From: Chitinophagaceae bacterium
GTDB lineage: Bacteria; Bacteroidota; Bacteroidia; Chitinophagales; Chitinophagaceae
Length of the DNA stretch: 17,580 nucleotides
NCBI GenBank assembly: GCA_003456175.1
Contig: DMPB01000111.1
Coordinates: 22,113 to 39,692 of the forward strand
Direction: 5' to 3'
Shown piece after piece: positions 1 through 8,600 of this stretch (its first letter is position 1; every line of letters starts with the position of its first letter). A program made the translations under genes and the position numbers. The notes under the pieces are model-generated. The model was not told the origin of the DNA, did no database searches, and saw nothing but the letters and a program-made list of their open reading frames with translations.

Positions 1-2
1 TA

Positions 3-1583
3 ACAGCAGCAACGCATTGGCAACTATTTTCATTTTTAAGTCGTGTAAATTACACGTATAAAGATCGATATTTATTTACCGCAAGTATGCGTTCTGATGG
101 GTCTTCAAAATTTGCTCCTGGTCGTCAGTGGGGTTATTTCCCAAGTGGCGCCTTCGCTTGGAAATTTGCCAAAGAAAAGTTTGCCGATAACTGGAAAGAT
201 GTAATTAATGATGGTAAGTTAAGAGTGAGTTATGGTACAGTTGGTAATAATAAAGTAGGTGATTTTAGTTTCTTGTCGCAGTTTGGTGCGTTGCAAAATA
301 GTGCTGGTTATCCTATCAATAACAACTATGTTGCTGGTATTGTACCTTTCTTTTACGGTAACGAAAACATTACATGGGAAACTACAAGTGAGTTAGATTT
401 TGGTATCAATTTGGTAATGCTTAATGAGCGTTTGAGTATTGATGCTGATTATTATAGTAGAACTACCAAAGATTTTTTGATTGGAGTACCAATTCCATTC
501 TTCGCAGGATACGCTAATGGAACCAATACGCAGTATCAAAACACAGGTCGTGTTCGTAATTCAGGTGTAGAACTTACTGTAACAGGTGTGGTTGCTAAGG
601 GTAAGAAATTCAACTGGACAAGTAGCTTCAATATTAGTTTTAATAACAGTAAGATTCTTGAGTTCTATGATGGTTTTGAAGTGAGAGGAACAACAGCACA
701 GATACCTGGTATTCCAACTGCATCACAACCAGTAGCATGGATTGCCGCCGTTGGTGCACCTTTAGCACAATTTTACGGCTATGTATGGGCTGGCGTGTAT
801 CAATACAGTGATTTTGATCGCTTACCTAATGGAACGTTTGTATTAAAAAATGGAGTGCCTAGCTATGCACCTGCAAATGCGAATACACCAATTCAGCCAG
901 GTGATCCTAAGTATTCTGATATTAACGGTGATGGTATTGTTGATGCAAGTGATCAACGGGTAATTGGGCGACCACTACCAATACACACAGGAGGTTTTAC
1001 CAATAATTTTTCGTATAAAAATTGGTCGTTAAATGTGTTCATGCAATGGTCTTATGGTAACGATGTATTGAATGCTAACCGACTTGTATTTGAAAGTGGT
1101 AGTTACTATATCAATACGAATCAGTTTGCCAGTTTTGCAAATCGTTGGACACCTACTAATCCGACCAATGAATTGCCTAGAGCAACGTTCAATATTAGAA
1201 CAGATGTTGGAGGTTTAACGCGAGTTTCGGATCGCATGATTGAAGATGCTTCTTTTTTACGCTTAAAAACAGTAACCTTAGGTTATAACCTTCCCGCAAA
1301 ATTGATGAAGAAAATTCGATTCACTAATGTGAAGGTATTTGTATCTGCACAAAATTTACTAACACTTACAAACTACACTGGATTAGATCCTGAAGTTTCA
1401 ACTTATCGGCAAGCGAACCCTGCGAATGCACCTGCTGGTAGTACAGGGCAAGCGAATACTGGTGGAACAGGCTATTCATTTATACAGCCAAGTAGTTCTT
1501 ATGTGGCCTTATCTCCAGGATACGATTATACGCCTTATCCTAGAGCAATGACTTTAACTTTTGGCGTTGGTGTAACTTTTTAA
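3..1583 (+). CDS. SusC/RagA-type TonB-dependent outer-membrane transporter, C-terminal half (partial)
   Basis: This is the C-terminal 526 residues of a SusC-family TonB-linked outer-membrane transporter, which imports oligosaccharides into the periplasm together with its SusD lid. The frame is open to the left edge. The residues before the ATG at 87 (RVNYTYKDRYLFTAS, then MRSDGSSKF) are the usual SusC barrel sequence, so that ATG is an internal methionine and not a start. Other family marks are WGYFPSGAFAWK, an acidic DINGDGIVDASDQ loop (1-based positions about 928-966), VIGRPLPIHTGGFTNNF, and a terminal beta strand ending in Phe (GVGVTF), as expected for insertion by the BAM machinery. The N-terminal plug, carboxypeptidase-like domain and signal peptide lie outside the window; a full SusC is roughly 1000 aa. 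The gene is followed after 13 bp by susD. The family is certain; the imported glycan cannot be read from this fragment. Confidence 0.96.
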   Translation, partial: TAATHWQLFSFLSRVNYTYKDRYLFTASMRSDGSSKFAPGRQWGYFPSGAFAWKFAKEKFADNWKDVINDGKLRVSYGTVGNNKVGDFSFLSQFGALQNSAGYPINNNYVAGIVPFFYGNENITWETTSELDFGINLVMLNERLSIDADYYSRTTKDFLIGVPIPFFAGYANGTNTQYQNTGRVRNSGVELTVTGVVAKGKKFNWTSSFNISFNNSKILEFYDGFEVRGTTAQIPGIPTASQPVAWIAAVGAPLAQFYGYVWAGVYQYSDFDRLPNGTFVLKNGVPSYAPANANTPIQPGDPKYSDINGDGIVDASDQRVIGRPLPIHTGGFTNNFSYKNWSLNVFMQWSYGNDVLNANRLVFESGSYYINTNQFASFANRWTPTNPTNELPRATFNIRTDVGGLTRVSDRMIEDASFLRLKTVTLGYNLPAKLMKKIRFTNVKVFVSAQNLLTLTNYTGLDPEVSTYRQANPANAPAGSTGQANTGGTGYSFIQPSSSYVALSPGYDYTPYPRAMTLTFGVGVTF

Positions 1584-1596
1584 ACGAATTGCAACT

Positions 1597-3531
1597 ATGA
1601 AGAAATATATTGTAACGATTGCTGTTAGTGCTATTTGCTTTTTTACTGTAAGTTGTAAAAAAGATATTTCATTAGATCCGCTCATTTTTCAGCCTACAAC
1701 ATTTTCAACTGAAGCTCAGTTAGAAACACAATTAGCTGCTGTATATGGTAACTTTAATATTGAACAATTGTACGCTCAAGGGTTATGGGGGTATTTTGCG
1801 TCAGGTGCAGATGAAGGTTTCAGAATAGATGCGGCAACCGGAACTGCGCCGCAAGTAATTACTGAAACTTACAGAGGCGCTAGTGCCGATGCTACTTATG
1901 CCAATTTTTGGCGAGGTTGCTACAAGGGTATTGAGCAAGCCAATATAATTATTGAGAATATTGATATTCCTAATATGTCTGCCGCTAAGCGCAAAAGCAT
2001 GCTTGGGCAGGCTATTTTCATGCGTGCTTATTTTCATTATTTATTAGCGAGTCATTTCGGAGATATTGTACTTAAAACTGTACCAACCACTCAGTTGGGA
2101 ACGAATTTTAGAGTACTCAAAACATCTCGAAGAGAAGTGTACGATTTTGTGCTGCGTGAAATGCGTCAAGCAGATACAATGGTTGCTCCAATCACACAAG
2201 TGGGGCATACTAGTATTGTTACACAAACTGCTGTAGAAGCCATTCTTGCAAGAGTATGTTTAACTATGGCGGGAAATCCTATCAATGATGCATCGAAGTA
2301 TCAAGAAGCATTGTTTTGGGCTAACAAGGTAATTACATCAGGAGCGCACAGACTTAATGCAACACCTTTAGCCATTTACAGTAGTTTTCCCTCTACCCCC
2401 AATGTGCCTGCACCACCTGCATATAGCAATGTATTCACTAATAATATGCAGAACAATGTTACTTACGGCGCTAATAATGCCGAAGGAATTTGGGATGCAG
2501 CGTTTCTCTCAAAATCTAATGTTACAGGTGCTTACGCAAATACTGGCTTTGTTGTAACACAACAATTAGGAGCATTAATGGGTATTACAAACAATACATT
2601 ATCTGGTTCTTTTGGTCAAAGTAACATTAATACATTTGGGTTTTCTACTGGCACTTACAGAAGTTTTGCTCGACTATATAACTTATACGAACCTGGAGAT
2701 TTGCGTAGAGATTGGAATATAAGTCCATACTTGTTTAATGGTAATACTAATGGTAGAGCACCTATTTTATCTGTGGTAATAACCGGCGGCGGTGGAACTG
2801 GCGCTACAGCAACAGCTCGCGTATCTAATACTAATAGAATTACAAGTATTACTGTTGATAATGGTGGTAGTGGTTACACAACAGCACCCACTATCAGCTT
2901 TGTATCTACAGCAGGTTCTGGCGCTACGGCTACTGCTGTTGTAACGGCAGGTCGTATAACTGCTATTAACATTGTTAATCAAGGTAGTGGGTACCCTACA
3001 AGTTATGATCGTCCAATTGGTAAGTGGAGAAGAGAATATGAAACTAACTTAGGAGGTGTTACACGTTTAAATAATTTAACTTCTTGTAATTTTCCTATCA
3101 TAAGATACGCTGATGTATTATTGATGGCAGCCGAGGCCGATCTACAAATTAATGGTGGTACGCCATCGGCACAAGCAGTAGAATTGTATAACCAAGTACG
3201 TCGTAGAGCTTTTGGTGCTTCTAATCCTACACTTCCCATGCCTGGTGTTGATGTGGTAACATTTACCATGCAAGATATTATGGATGAACGTAGCAGAGAG
3301 CTTTGCTTTGAAGGTGTAAGAAGATTAGATCTAATCCGATGGGGTACATTTACGCAAGTAATGCAAAGTTTAATTACTTCTAATACTGCAAATGCTCCAG
3401 GTACATTATTAGCGGCAGCTAATTTCACAGCAAATAACTTCGTTAATAATCCAGTTAAGTTTTCATTATTCTCGATTCCTGCAAGTGAAATCATAGCAAA
3501 TAATCTACTTACACAAAATCCTGGTTGGTAA
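1597..3531 (+). CDS. SusD/RagB-family glycan-binding lipoprotein with a Gly-rich repeat insertion
   Basis: This is a 644-aa SusD/RagB surface lipoprotein that binds glycans and closes over the SusC transporter encoded just upstream. The signal peptide ends in a lipobox, FFTVSC, with lipidated Cys20 followed by KKD. Family marks are FMRAYFHYLLASHFGDI (about 141-157, TPR-like helices), the late block IIRYADVLLMAAEA (501-514), MDERSRELCFEG with RRLDLIRWG (562-583), and the C-terminal IPASEIIANN...LTQNPGW. Residues about 389-469 are not typical SusD sequence: they hold about two Gly/Thr-rich repeats (GTGATATA and GSGATATA, GSGYTTAPT and GSGYPTS). They are inserted between LRRDWNISPYLF and IGKWRREYE, two segments that normally lie close together in this family. 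The start is the only ATG that gives a complete signal peptide. It is probably co-transcribed with susC and the next gene. Confidence 0.97.
   Translation: MKKYIVTIAVSAICFFTVSCKKDISLDPLIFQPTTFSTEAQLETQLAAVYGNFNIEQLYAQGLWGYFASGADEGFRIDAATGTAPQVITETYRGASADATYANFWRGCYKGIEQANIIIENIDIPNMSAAKRKSMLGQAIFMRAYFHYLLASHFGDIVLKTVPTTQLGTNFRVLKTSRREVYDFVLREMRQADTMVAPITQVGHTSIVTQTAVEAILARVCLTMAGNPINDASKYQEALFWANKVITSGAHRLNATPLAIYSSFPSTPNVPAPPAYSNVFTNNMQNNVTYGANNAEGIWDAAFLSKSNVTGAYANTGFVVTQQLGALMGITNNTLSGSFGQSNINTFGFSTGTYRSFARLYNLYEPGDLRRDWNISPYLFNGNTNGRAPILSVVITGGGGTGATATARVSNTNRITSITVDNGGSGYTTAPTISFVSTAGSGATATAVVTAGRITAINIVNQGSGYPTSYDRPIGKWRREYETNLGGVTRLNNLTSCNFPIIRYADVLLMAAEADLQINGGTPSAQAVELYNQVRRRAFGASNPTLPMPGVDVVTFTMQDIMDERSRELCFEGVRRLDLIRWGTFTQVMQSLITSNTANAPGTLLAAANFTANNFVNNPVKFSLFSIPASEIIANNLLTQNPGW
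2761..3003 (+). repeat. Two-copy Gly/Thr-rich repeat (about 40 aa period) inside susD
   Basis: Residues 389-469 of the SusD protein contain two related units. GTGATATA at 400-407 recurs as GSGATATA at 440-447, RITSITV recurs as RITAINIV, and GSGYTTAPT at 424 recurs as GSGYPTS at 463. The period is 39-40 residues. The DNA also keeps stretches of identity, for example ctggcgctac in both copies. GSGYTxAPT-type repeats are known as beta-rich tandem units in surface and structural proteins of Bacteroidota and other bacteria, a recollection not checked here. Their role inside SusD is unknown. Confidence 0.8.
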
Positions 3532-3548
3532 TTGAAAATCGAATTATC

Positions 3549-4559
3549 ATGAAATCATTATCATATTTATTATTAAGTTCGTTCATATTATTTGGCTGCC
3601 AAAAGGTACGTGTTGATGAGCCCGACTTTAATGTGAGTGTAGATAAACTCACACTAAGAGCAGGCGATACTGCAACCTTCTCTTTTTCTGGAAATCCAGA
3701 CTTAATTAGTTTTTTTTCTGGTGAGTTGGGGCGTAGTTATGTTAATAGAAGTAGAACTACCATGGCGGGTGCACCAAAGCTTGTTTTTCAAAGTAATATG
3801 ACGCAAGGTGTACTTACTAATCCAGACTCATTACGCATATATGTATCGAGTAATTTAAGGTCATACGATTCTACTGGTGTTATGAATGCAACTTGGGTTG
3901 ATATTACAAGTCGTAACACGCGTTGGCCAACAGCATTAAGTACTACTTTTATTACTTCTGATTCTATTGACTTATCTGATTTTAATAATATTGACTCTGT
4001 TAATATTGCCTTTCGGGTAACAAGTGGTAAATATCCTACAGCACAGCAACGACGCCGACAAATTCAAAATGTTACACTTACGAATCAACTAGCTGATGGT
4101 AGCAGGTATAATATATTCTCTACGTTTGCTAGCGTTGGGTGGGTGCAAGCTAATATTAAAAATAATCCATTTCCGAATTTAAGTGCTACTAATTTTCATG
4201 CATGGAATGTTGGTGAAGCTGGGGTAAATGCATTAAACTCAAGATTAGTGATTGGTGGTAGGGCCTGCAATAGTAATGGAATTCCCATTCAAACAGCATA
4301 TCCAATAACATTTGACCCAAGCACTGCTAATAACGTAGATGATAACGATGATTGGCTTATTACCGCGGCTGTGAACTTAAAAACTGTACGACCAGATGTG
4401 GGCACTGCTATCAAGCGATCAACAGATGTAACGCTTACTAGTTACAAGTATCGATTTACAACTCCGGGTACATACACTGTAACGTTTGTAGCTCAGAATC
4501 AAAGAATTGATATTGCTAAAGAAGTAGTTCGACAAATTCAGATTGTAGTTAATCCATAG
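3549..4559 (+). CDS. DUF5017-like surface glycan-binding lipoprotein
   Basis: This 336-aa lipoprotein is the third gene of the susC/susD group. I chose the ATG at 3549, 17 bp after susD stops. It gives a clean signal peptide and lipobox, LFGC with Cys17, whereas an earlier TTG at 3525 would overlap susD and only add eight residues. The segment after the lipid anchor (DEPDFNVSVDKLTLRAGDTATFSFSGNP...ISFFSGE, about 23-58) matches my memory of DUF5017 proteins encoded next to SusC/SusD pairs. That region looks like an Ig/PKD-like beta domain. The middle (about 95-275) has jelly-roll-like features: many beta strands with Trp and Asp residues and a DDNDDWLI motif. The end (YKYRFTTPGTYTVTFVAQNQ, 299-318) is another PKD-like strand pair. 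By position it would be a surface glycan-binding protein, functionally like SusE/SusF. Binding specificity is not visible, and the DUF assignment needs a profile search. Confidence 0.85.
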   Translation: MKSLSYLLLSSFILFGCQKVRVDEPDFNVSVDKLTLRAGDTATFSFSGNPDLISFFSGELGRSYVNRSRTTMAGAPKLVFQSNMTQGVLTNPDSLRIYVSSNLRSYDSTGVMNATWVDITSRNTRWPTALSTTFITSDSIDLSDFNNIDSVNIAFRVTSGKYPTAQQRRRQIQNVTLTNQLADGSRYNIFSTFASVGWVQANIKNNPFPNLSATNFHAWNVGEAGVNALNSRLVIGGRACNSNGIPIQTAYPITFDPSTANNVDDNDDWLITAAVNLKTVRPDVGTAIKRSTDVTLTSYKYRFTTPGTYTVTFVAQNQRIDIAKEVVRQIQIVVNP

Positions 4560-4560
4560 A

Positions 4561-4657
4561 TTATAGTATTAACTTACGTAAATAAGAAAAGCGTTGTAGC
4601 TCTTAGCTACAACGCTTTTCTTATACTTGAATTTTACTTACGTAAATGATACTATAA
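4561..4657. terminator. Bidirectional terminator hairpin between convergent operons
   Basis: A perfect 20-bp stem (arms 4582-4601 and 4605-4624) encloses a 3-nt loop. Its base is A-rich on the left (aagaaaagcg) and T-rich on the right (cgcttttctt), the classic form of a terminator working in both directions. It lies between two converging genes, 22 bp after the left stop codon and 27 bp beyond the right one. An outer shell is also symmetrical: ttatagtat at 4561-4569 pairs with atactataa at 4649-4657, and ttacgtaa occurs in each flank (4574-4581 and 4638-4645) and is self-complementary. The outer right arm covers the stop codon of the esterase gene. Confidence 0.88.
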
Positions 4658-5611
4658 GTTTCGTTTATTCAGCCAGTTAGGGTCGTTACTATTAATCAAA
4701 CTTGTTTTGCTATAATTTAAAAAGCCTAGTGAAGATAAAAATTTACCCGTAAGGGTTAATACATCTATCACTTGTTGTTCGGATGTTTTATAATGTGCAA
4801 TAGCAAATGCATGCGGTGTATTGGGCAGTAGTACTAACTCGAATTTATTGTTGTATTTCGCAAGACTATCGCAGAACTGCTGTGTGATGGTATGTGGTGT
4901 TGCTTTATCGGCATCGCCATTGATAATCAACATAGGAGGTAGGTTGCTCTGAACATGAAACAAAGGAGAAATAGCCCTTGCTTGCGCTCCAAATTGTTCT
5001 TGTAGTGCTAAGGTGTCTGCATTACTTTTTCTATGGATAATAGCATTAGCATCTATAAAGCGAATGAAGTTGCCTGTGCTAACATCTAATACTGGGTTAT
5101 ACAATACTAAAGCTGCTGGACGATATTGATTTTCTTTCACTACAGTTACCATAGAAGCGGCTAGATGGCCGCCAGCCGATTCACCTATTAACACTATTTT
5201 ATTTGTATCAATTTGTAGTTTTTCTGCATTGGCTTTAATAAAACGAATTGCATTTTTTACGTCTTCAATACAATCGTTGATTGAGGTTGGTGCTTTTTTG
5301 ATTAAGCGATATTCGATACTCATACCAACAGCGCCATTCAAACTGCAGTAAGCAGCTTGTGCAAAAAATGTACTTGCTTTTCCTGCGGTCCAAGCACCGC
5401 CATGTATCCATACAATGGCAGGAAGTTTTTGCTTTTTGTTGATTGTTTTTGGGACAATGTAATACAGGTTCAGGGTTGTATCGCTAAGTTGTGCGTATTG
5501 TATTTTTTTTACTTTATCACCTAAAGTATCTAAGTTGTTCCATGTTATATGTTGTGCTTTGCTCTGAAGTAAAAGCAAACTGCCTAAGCAGAGGGTTAGT
5601 AATTGTTTCAT
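4652..5611 (-). CDS. Secreted alpha/beta-hydrolase esterase (HSL / BD-FAE-like)
   Basis: This 319-aa exported alpha/beta hydrolase probably removes acyl (acetyl or feruloyl-like) esters from a glycan. A signal peptide covers residues 1-19 or so (cleavage near KAQ|H). The oxyanion motif is IHGGAW (69-74), the nucleophile elbow GESAGG has Ser145, the acid is likely Asp235 in NGDADKATP, and the base is His267 in NTPHAFA. All catalytic parts are therefore present. HGG plus GxSAGG places it with the hormone-sensitive-lipase and BD-FAE type carboxylesterases. It is the last gene of the operon and begins 1 bp after the stop of the 1529-aa gene, suggesting translational coupling. In the PUL context it most likely acts as a carbohydrate esterase in the periplasm or outside the cell. 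A peptidase or lipase role is less likely, but the exact ester is unknown. Confidence 0.88.
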   Translation of the reverse strand: MKQLLTLCLGSLLLLQSKAQHITWNNLDTLGDKVKKIQYAQLSDTTLNLYYIVPKTINKKQKLPAIVWIHGGAWTAGKASTFFAQAAYCSLNGAVGMSIEYRLIKKAPTSINDCIEDVKNAIRFIKANAEKLQIDTNKIVLIGESAGGHLAASMVTVVKENQYRPAALVLYNPVLDVSTGNFIRFIDANAIIHRKSNADTLALQEQFGAQARAISPLFHVQSNLPPMLIINGDADKATPHTITQQFCDSLAKYNNKFELVLLPNTPHAFAIAHYKTSEQQVIDVLTLTGKFLSSLGFLNYSKTSLINSNDPNWLNKRNL

Positions 5612-5612
5612 G

Positions 5613-8600
5613 TTACTGCTTCGTTTGCTGATAGAGTTTTTTCACTTCGTCTAACTGTAAGTATCTGTCGAATAGCTGTACTGCTTGAACAGTGCCGTTG
5701 CAACCTGTAAAGAAGTCGAGTGCATCTGTCATAATATCTTTAGTACCATTACCGGTGGCAACTTGCATGCCATCTAAATAAAGGGTTACTTTTTGTTCGC
5801 TCGCACTAAGCACCACAAAGTGCCATTTGCTAGGCGTGATGGTACCGCCGCTTACTCTTGGACCTTGCAAGCGACCATTATTTAGCTGACAATAAATAGT
5901 TCGGTACGATTTTCCAAATGCATTAATACCTTCTTTGCTAAACAACTTGCCATTCAAGGCATCGGTTTTAAACCATAGCGTAACTGTTAAAGCATTTTCA
6001 CGCATGTTAATGTTATACAACTTCATGCCCGGTTTTATAGTGGCGCCTCTTGCCACGTTAATATCTACACTTTTTGATAATAGTGAAGTTGTAGACTGAA
6101 CCAAAGCTGCTTTTTCCTTCAAGCCATTTGTGATGCTACTGCCAGGTGCTAACCAAACATTGTAGTTAGCATTAGTATTAACATTCGCATCGCCATTCCA
6201 TTGATCGAATGCTACATAACCTAATGAGCCATATTCAGGTGCCAATACTTTTTTGAATTGCATATTGGCAACAGCACTAATTATATTGTTATTTTTTATA
6301 GCAACAGCACGAATGGTAGTATTGTTATTCAAAGTAATGCGACCATTATATGTTAAGGCATTGCTTGTTGGTATGCTTCCGTCTGTGGTGTATTTAATGA
6401 TGGCATCTTTATCTTTTTCAAATTGCAATACAACTTGTACTGAATCAAAAAACTCGCAGTTACTTCCATTGGTAGTAATACCCTTTGGTACAATACTAAC
6501 AGTAGCTTCGCGATAAATACTATTTGCCGTAAGGCGAATCGTTTGTTGGTTAGGCATGGTTACAGTGCAGGTAGCTTCACCTGTTCCGAAGCGCATCGAT
6601 ATACGATGCCAGCCTGTTTGTAGGTGGGCAATGCCATTGAGATTTCTGCCATACACACCACGTTGTAGAATAATGTTGTTGTTAATACGAAGCTGGCTTT
6701 GGCAACTTGCTTGCGTAGCACCTAGTCCGGCATTATCTCCAACACGATAGGGCATATTGAATTGATATGCTCCACTCATTGGTGCAAAGAAGTAACCATC
6801 GTATACACGTACATTATTTCTACTGTTGGCAGCTTCTAGTTGGTTGCTTTTTGCTTGAAACGTTGGTTCCGTAGTATCAATATCTAAAAAATCTGCATCT
6901 CTACGCTTGCCAATTCTATCATAGGTACTTAACACGAATCCTGGTTCAAGCATTGTATTGAGTACTGTTGCTTTTTGTAAATTAATTGGCGCAGTAGTAG
7001 TTTTTGTACCAATAGTTTTTAGTTGAGCATCATTAATATTTTGAATACTTCCATCATTGATTTGATACCTTACGGTAAATGGCATTTCTGGCAGGCTATT
7101 AATATTCCAAAACAACGGATCACATATAGTAAGTGCAATAGCATGCCAGCCTTTTTGTAATACTACTTCGCCACTTCTGTCTGCTAATTGTTGATGAAAA
7201 ACTCCTATGTGCTCAATAGCAGTTTGATTGCCAACCTCCATAAGTATTGGGCCACAAGAATGTACATGAAAAGTATATACAGCTGTTTGACTGGCATAGA
7301 ACCAACCTTTGAAAGCATAGAATCCTTTTGATTGTTGCTCTAGAGGTTGTTGTGGTGTAACAGCAGGGAGCTTGAAATTGGTTAGGGTAGTAGTTAATAT
7401 TGGTTTGTAATTGCGTACATCAGGTAGCATGATTTTATCGGCTACAAAAAAACCTTTATCGTTATATAACTTAGTATTGATTTCATATACACTAACAGTT
7501 AGGCCATTCGTAGCATTTGTAGGTGGTATAATTGCTGTTGCTGCTTTCTTACTTTCAAAAATAACAGTGGTGGTAGTGCTTTGTTGCTTGCCTTGTATCC
7601 AATTTGTATTAAAGGTGGCAGCTTTAAGTGTGCTACTATTTTTTATGATGATAGGGTATGTGTATATCTCGGATGTTTCTGTAGGTGTTGAGCCATCTAG
7701 CGTGTAGCGAATAATAGCACCATCGTCAGGATATTTCATATTTACCGTAAGGCTATCATGTATTAGATAGGTTGGAATTTTATTAGCCAATCTAGTATAA
7801 CGAAAATCGCTTGGTTGGTATGTATGTGAACGTATTTGAATGGTAGGGGCACTTGGGGTTGCATGGCTATGATGCTTGCTGTTATTGCGCTGCATAGCTA
7901 ATACAGTTCTGCCACCATCGCTTTGTGCTAGTTGATACACATCTTGTACTTCTTTAAAATCAACCGTAAGGGTAGTACGTTGTGTGTTCCAGTTCGTTTG
8001 CGGAATAGGATCGCCATGTTGATACGGATAAATTAAAATTCTAAATTCAGGACTCACGCTTTTCGCAGGAATTGTTACCAAACTATAGCCTTGAAATTTT
8101 TCTAAGCGAGGTACTGGAAAGCCATAGGTGGTGTTACGCCATAATACCCGAATTAAACATAAAGGTTGTCCTTTTTTTAAAATTGCTTTACCTGTGGTAG
8201 CATCGCGAAGTACGGGTCCTTTGGATAAAATGATGTCACTCATTCTGTTTAGTGAAGGCTCAGAATTTTGAAAAACAATTTCTGGTGTTATGGCTTCTAC
8301 AAGTTCTGCATCTATTGGCACTGATAAGTTGAAATCAAATTGATGTTCTTGTTCATCTTTTTTTGCATCGTCGAAAACTAACACATAAGGATACTTTCCT
8401 TTAGCAACGTGTACTGTTCTGTATGCTTGTTGCATTGTATTGAAAGGCTTGTAGCTTTCAACTAATCTGGTTTCGCCACTCCATGGGCCATAGTCGGTAT
8501 GAGCATAGCCATCGTTCCAAGCTATGGTACTTGGCTGAAAAGCAATTTGAAGATCTCTACTCAAATCGAAGTTGCCTTCAGTGAAAGGTTGATAGTAAGG

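Noticed and set aside
87..89. ATG at 87 as the start of the SusC protein
   Set aside because: The frame is open to the left edge and encodes SusC family sequence before this ATG, so it is internal.
3003..3494. 163-aa - strand ORF inside susD
   Set aside because: It is the antisense of well-conserved SusD sequence and shows no independent coding features.
3525..3548. TTG start giving a longer DUF5017-like protein
   Set aside because: It overlaps susD and places extra charged residues ahead of a good lipoprotein signal that starts at the ATG at 3549.
7411..7707. 98-aa hydrophobic + strand ORF, and similar ORFs at 6253 and 13981
   Set aside because: They lie antisense within clear long genes, have no family resemblance and no upstream gene context; they are shadows of the - strand genes.
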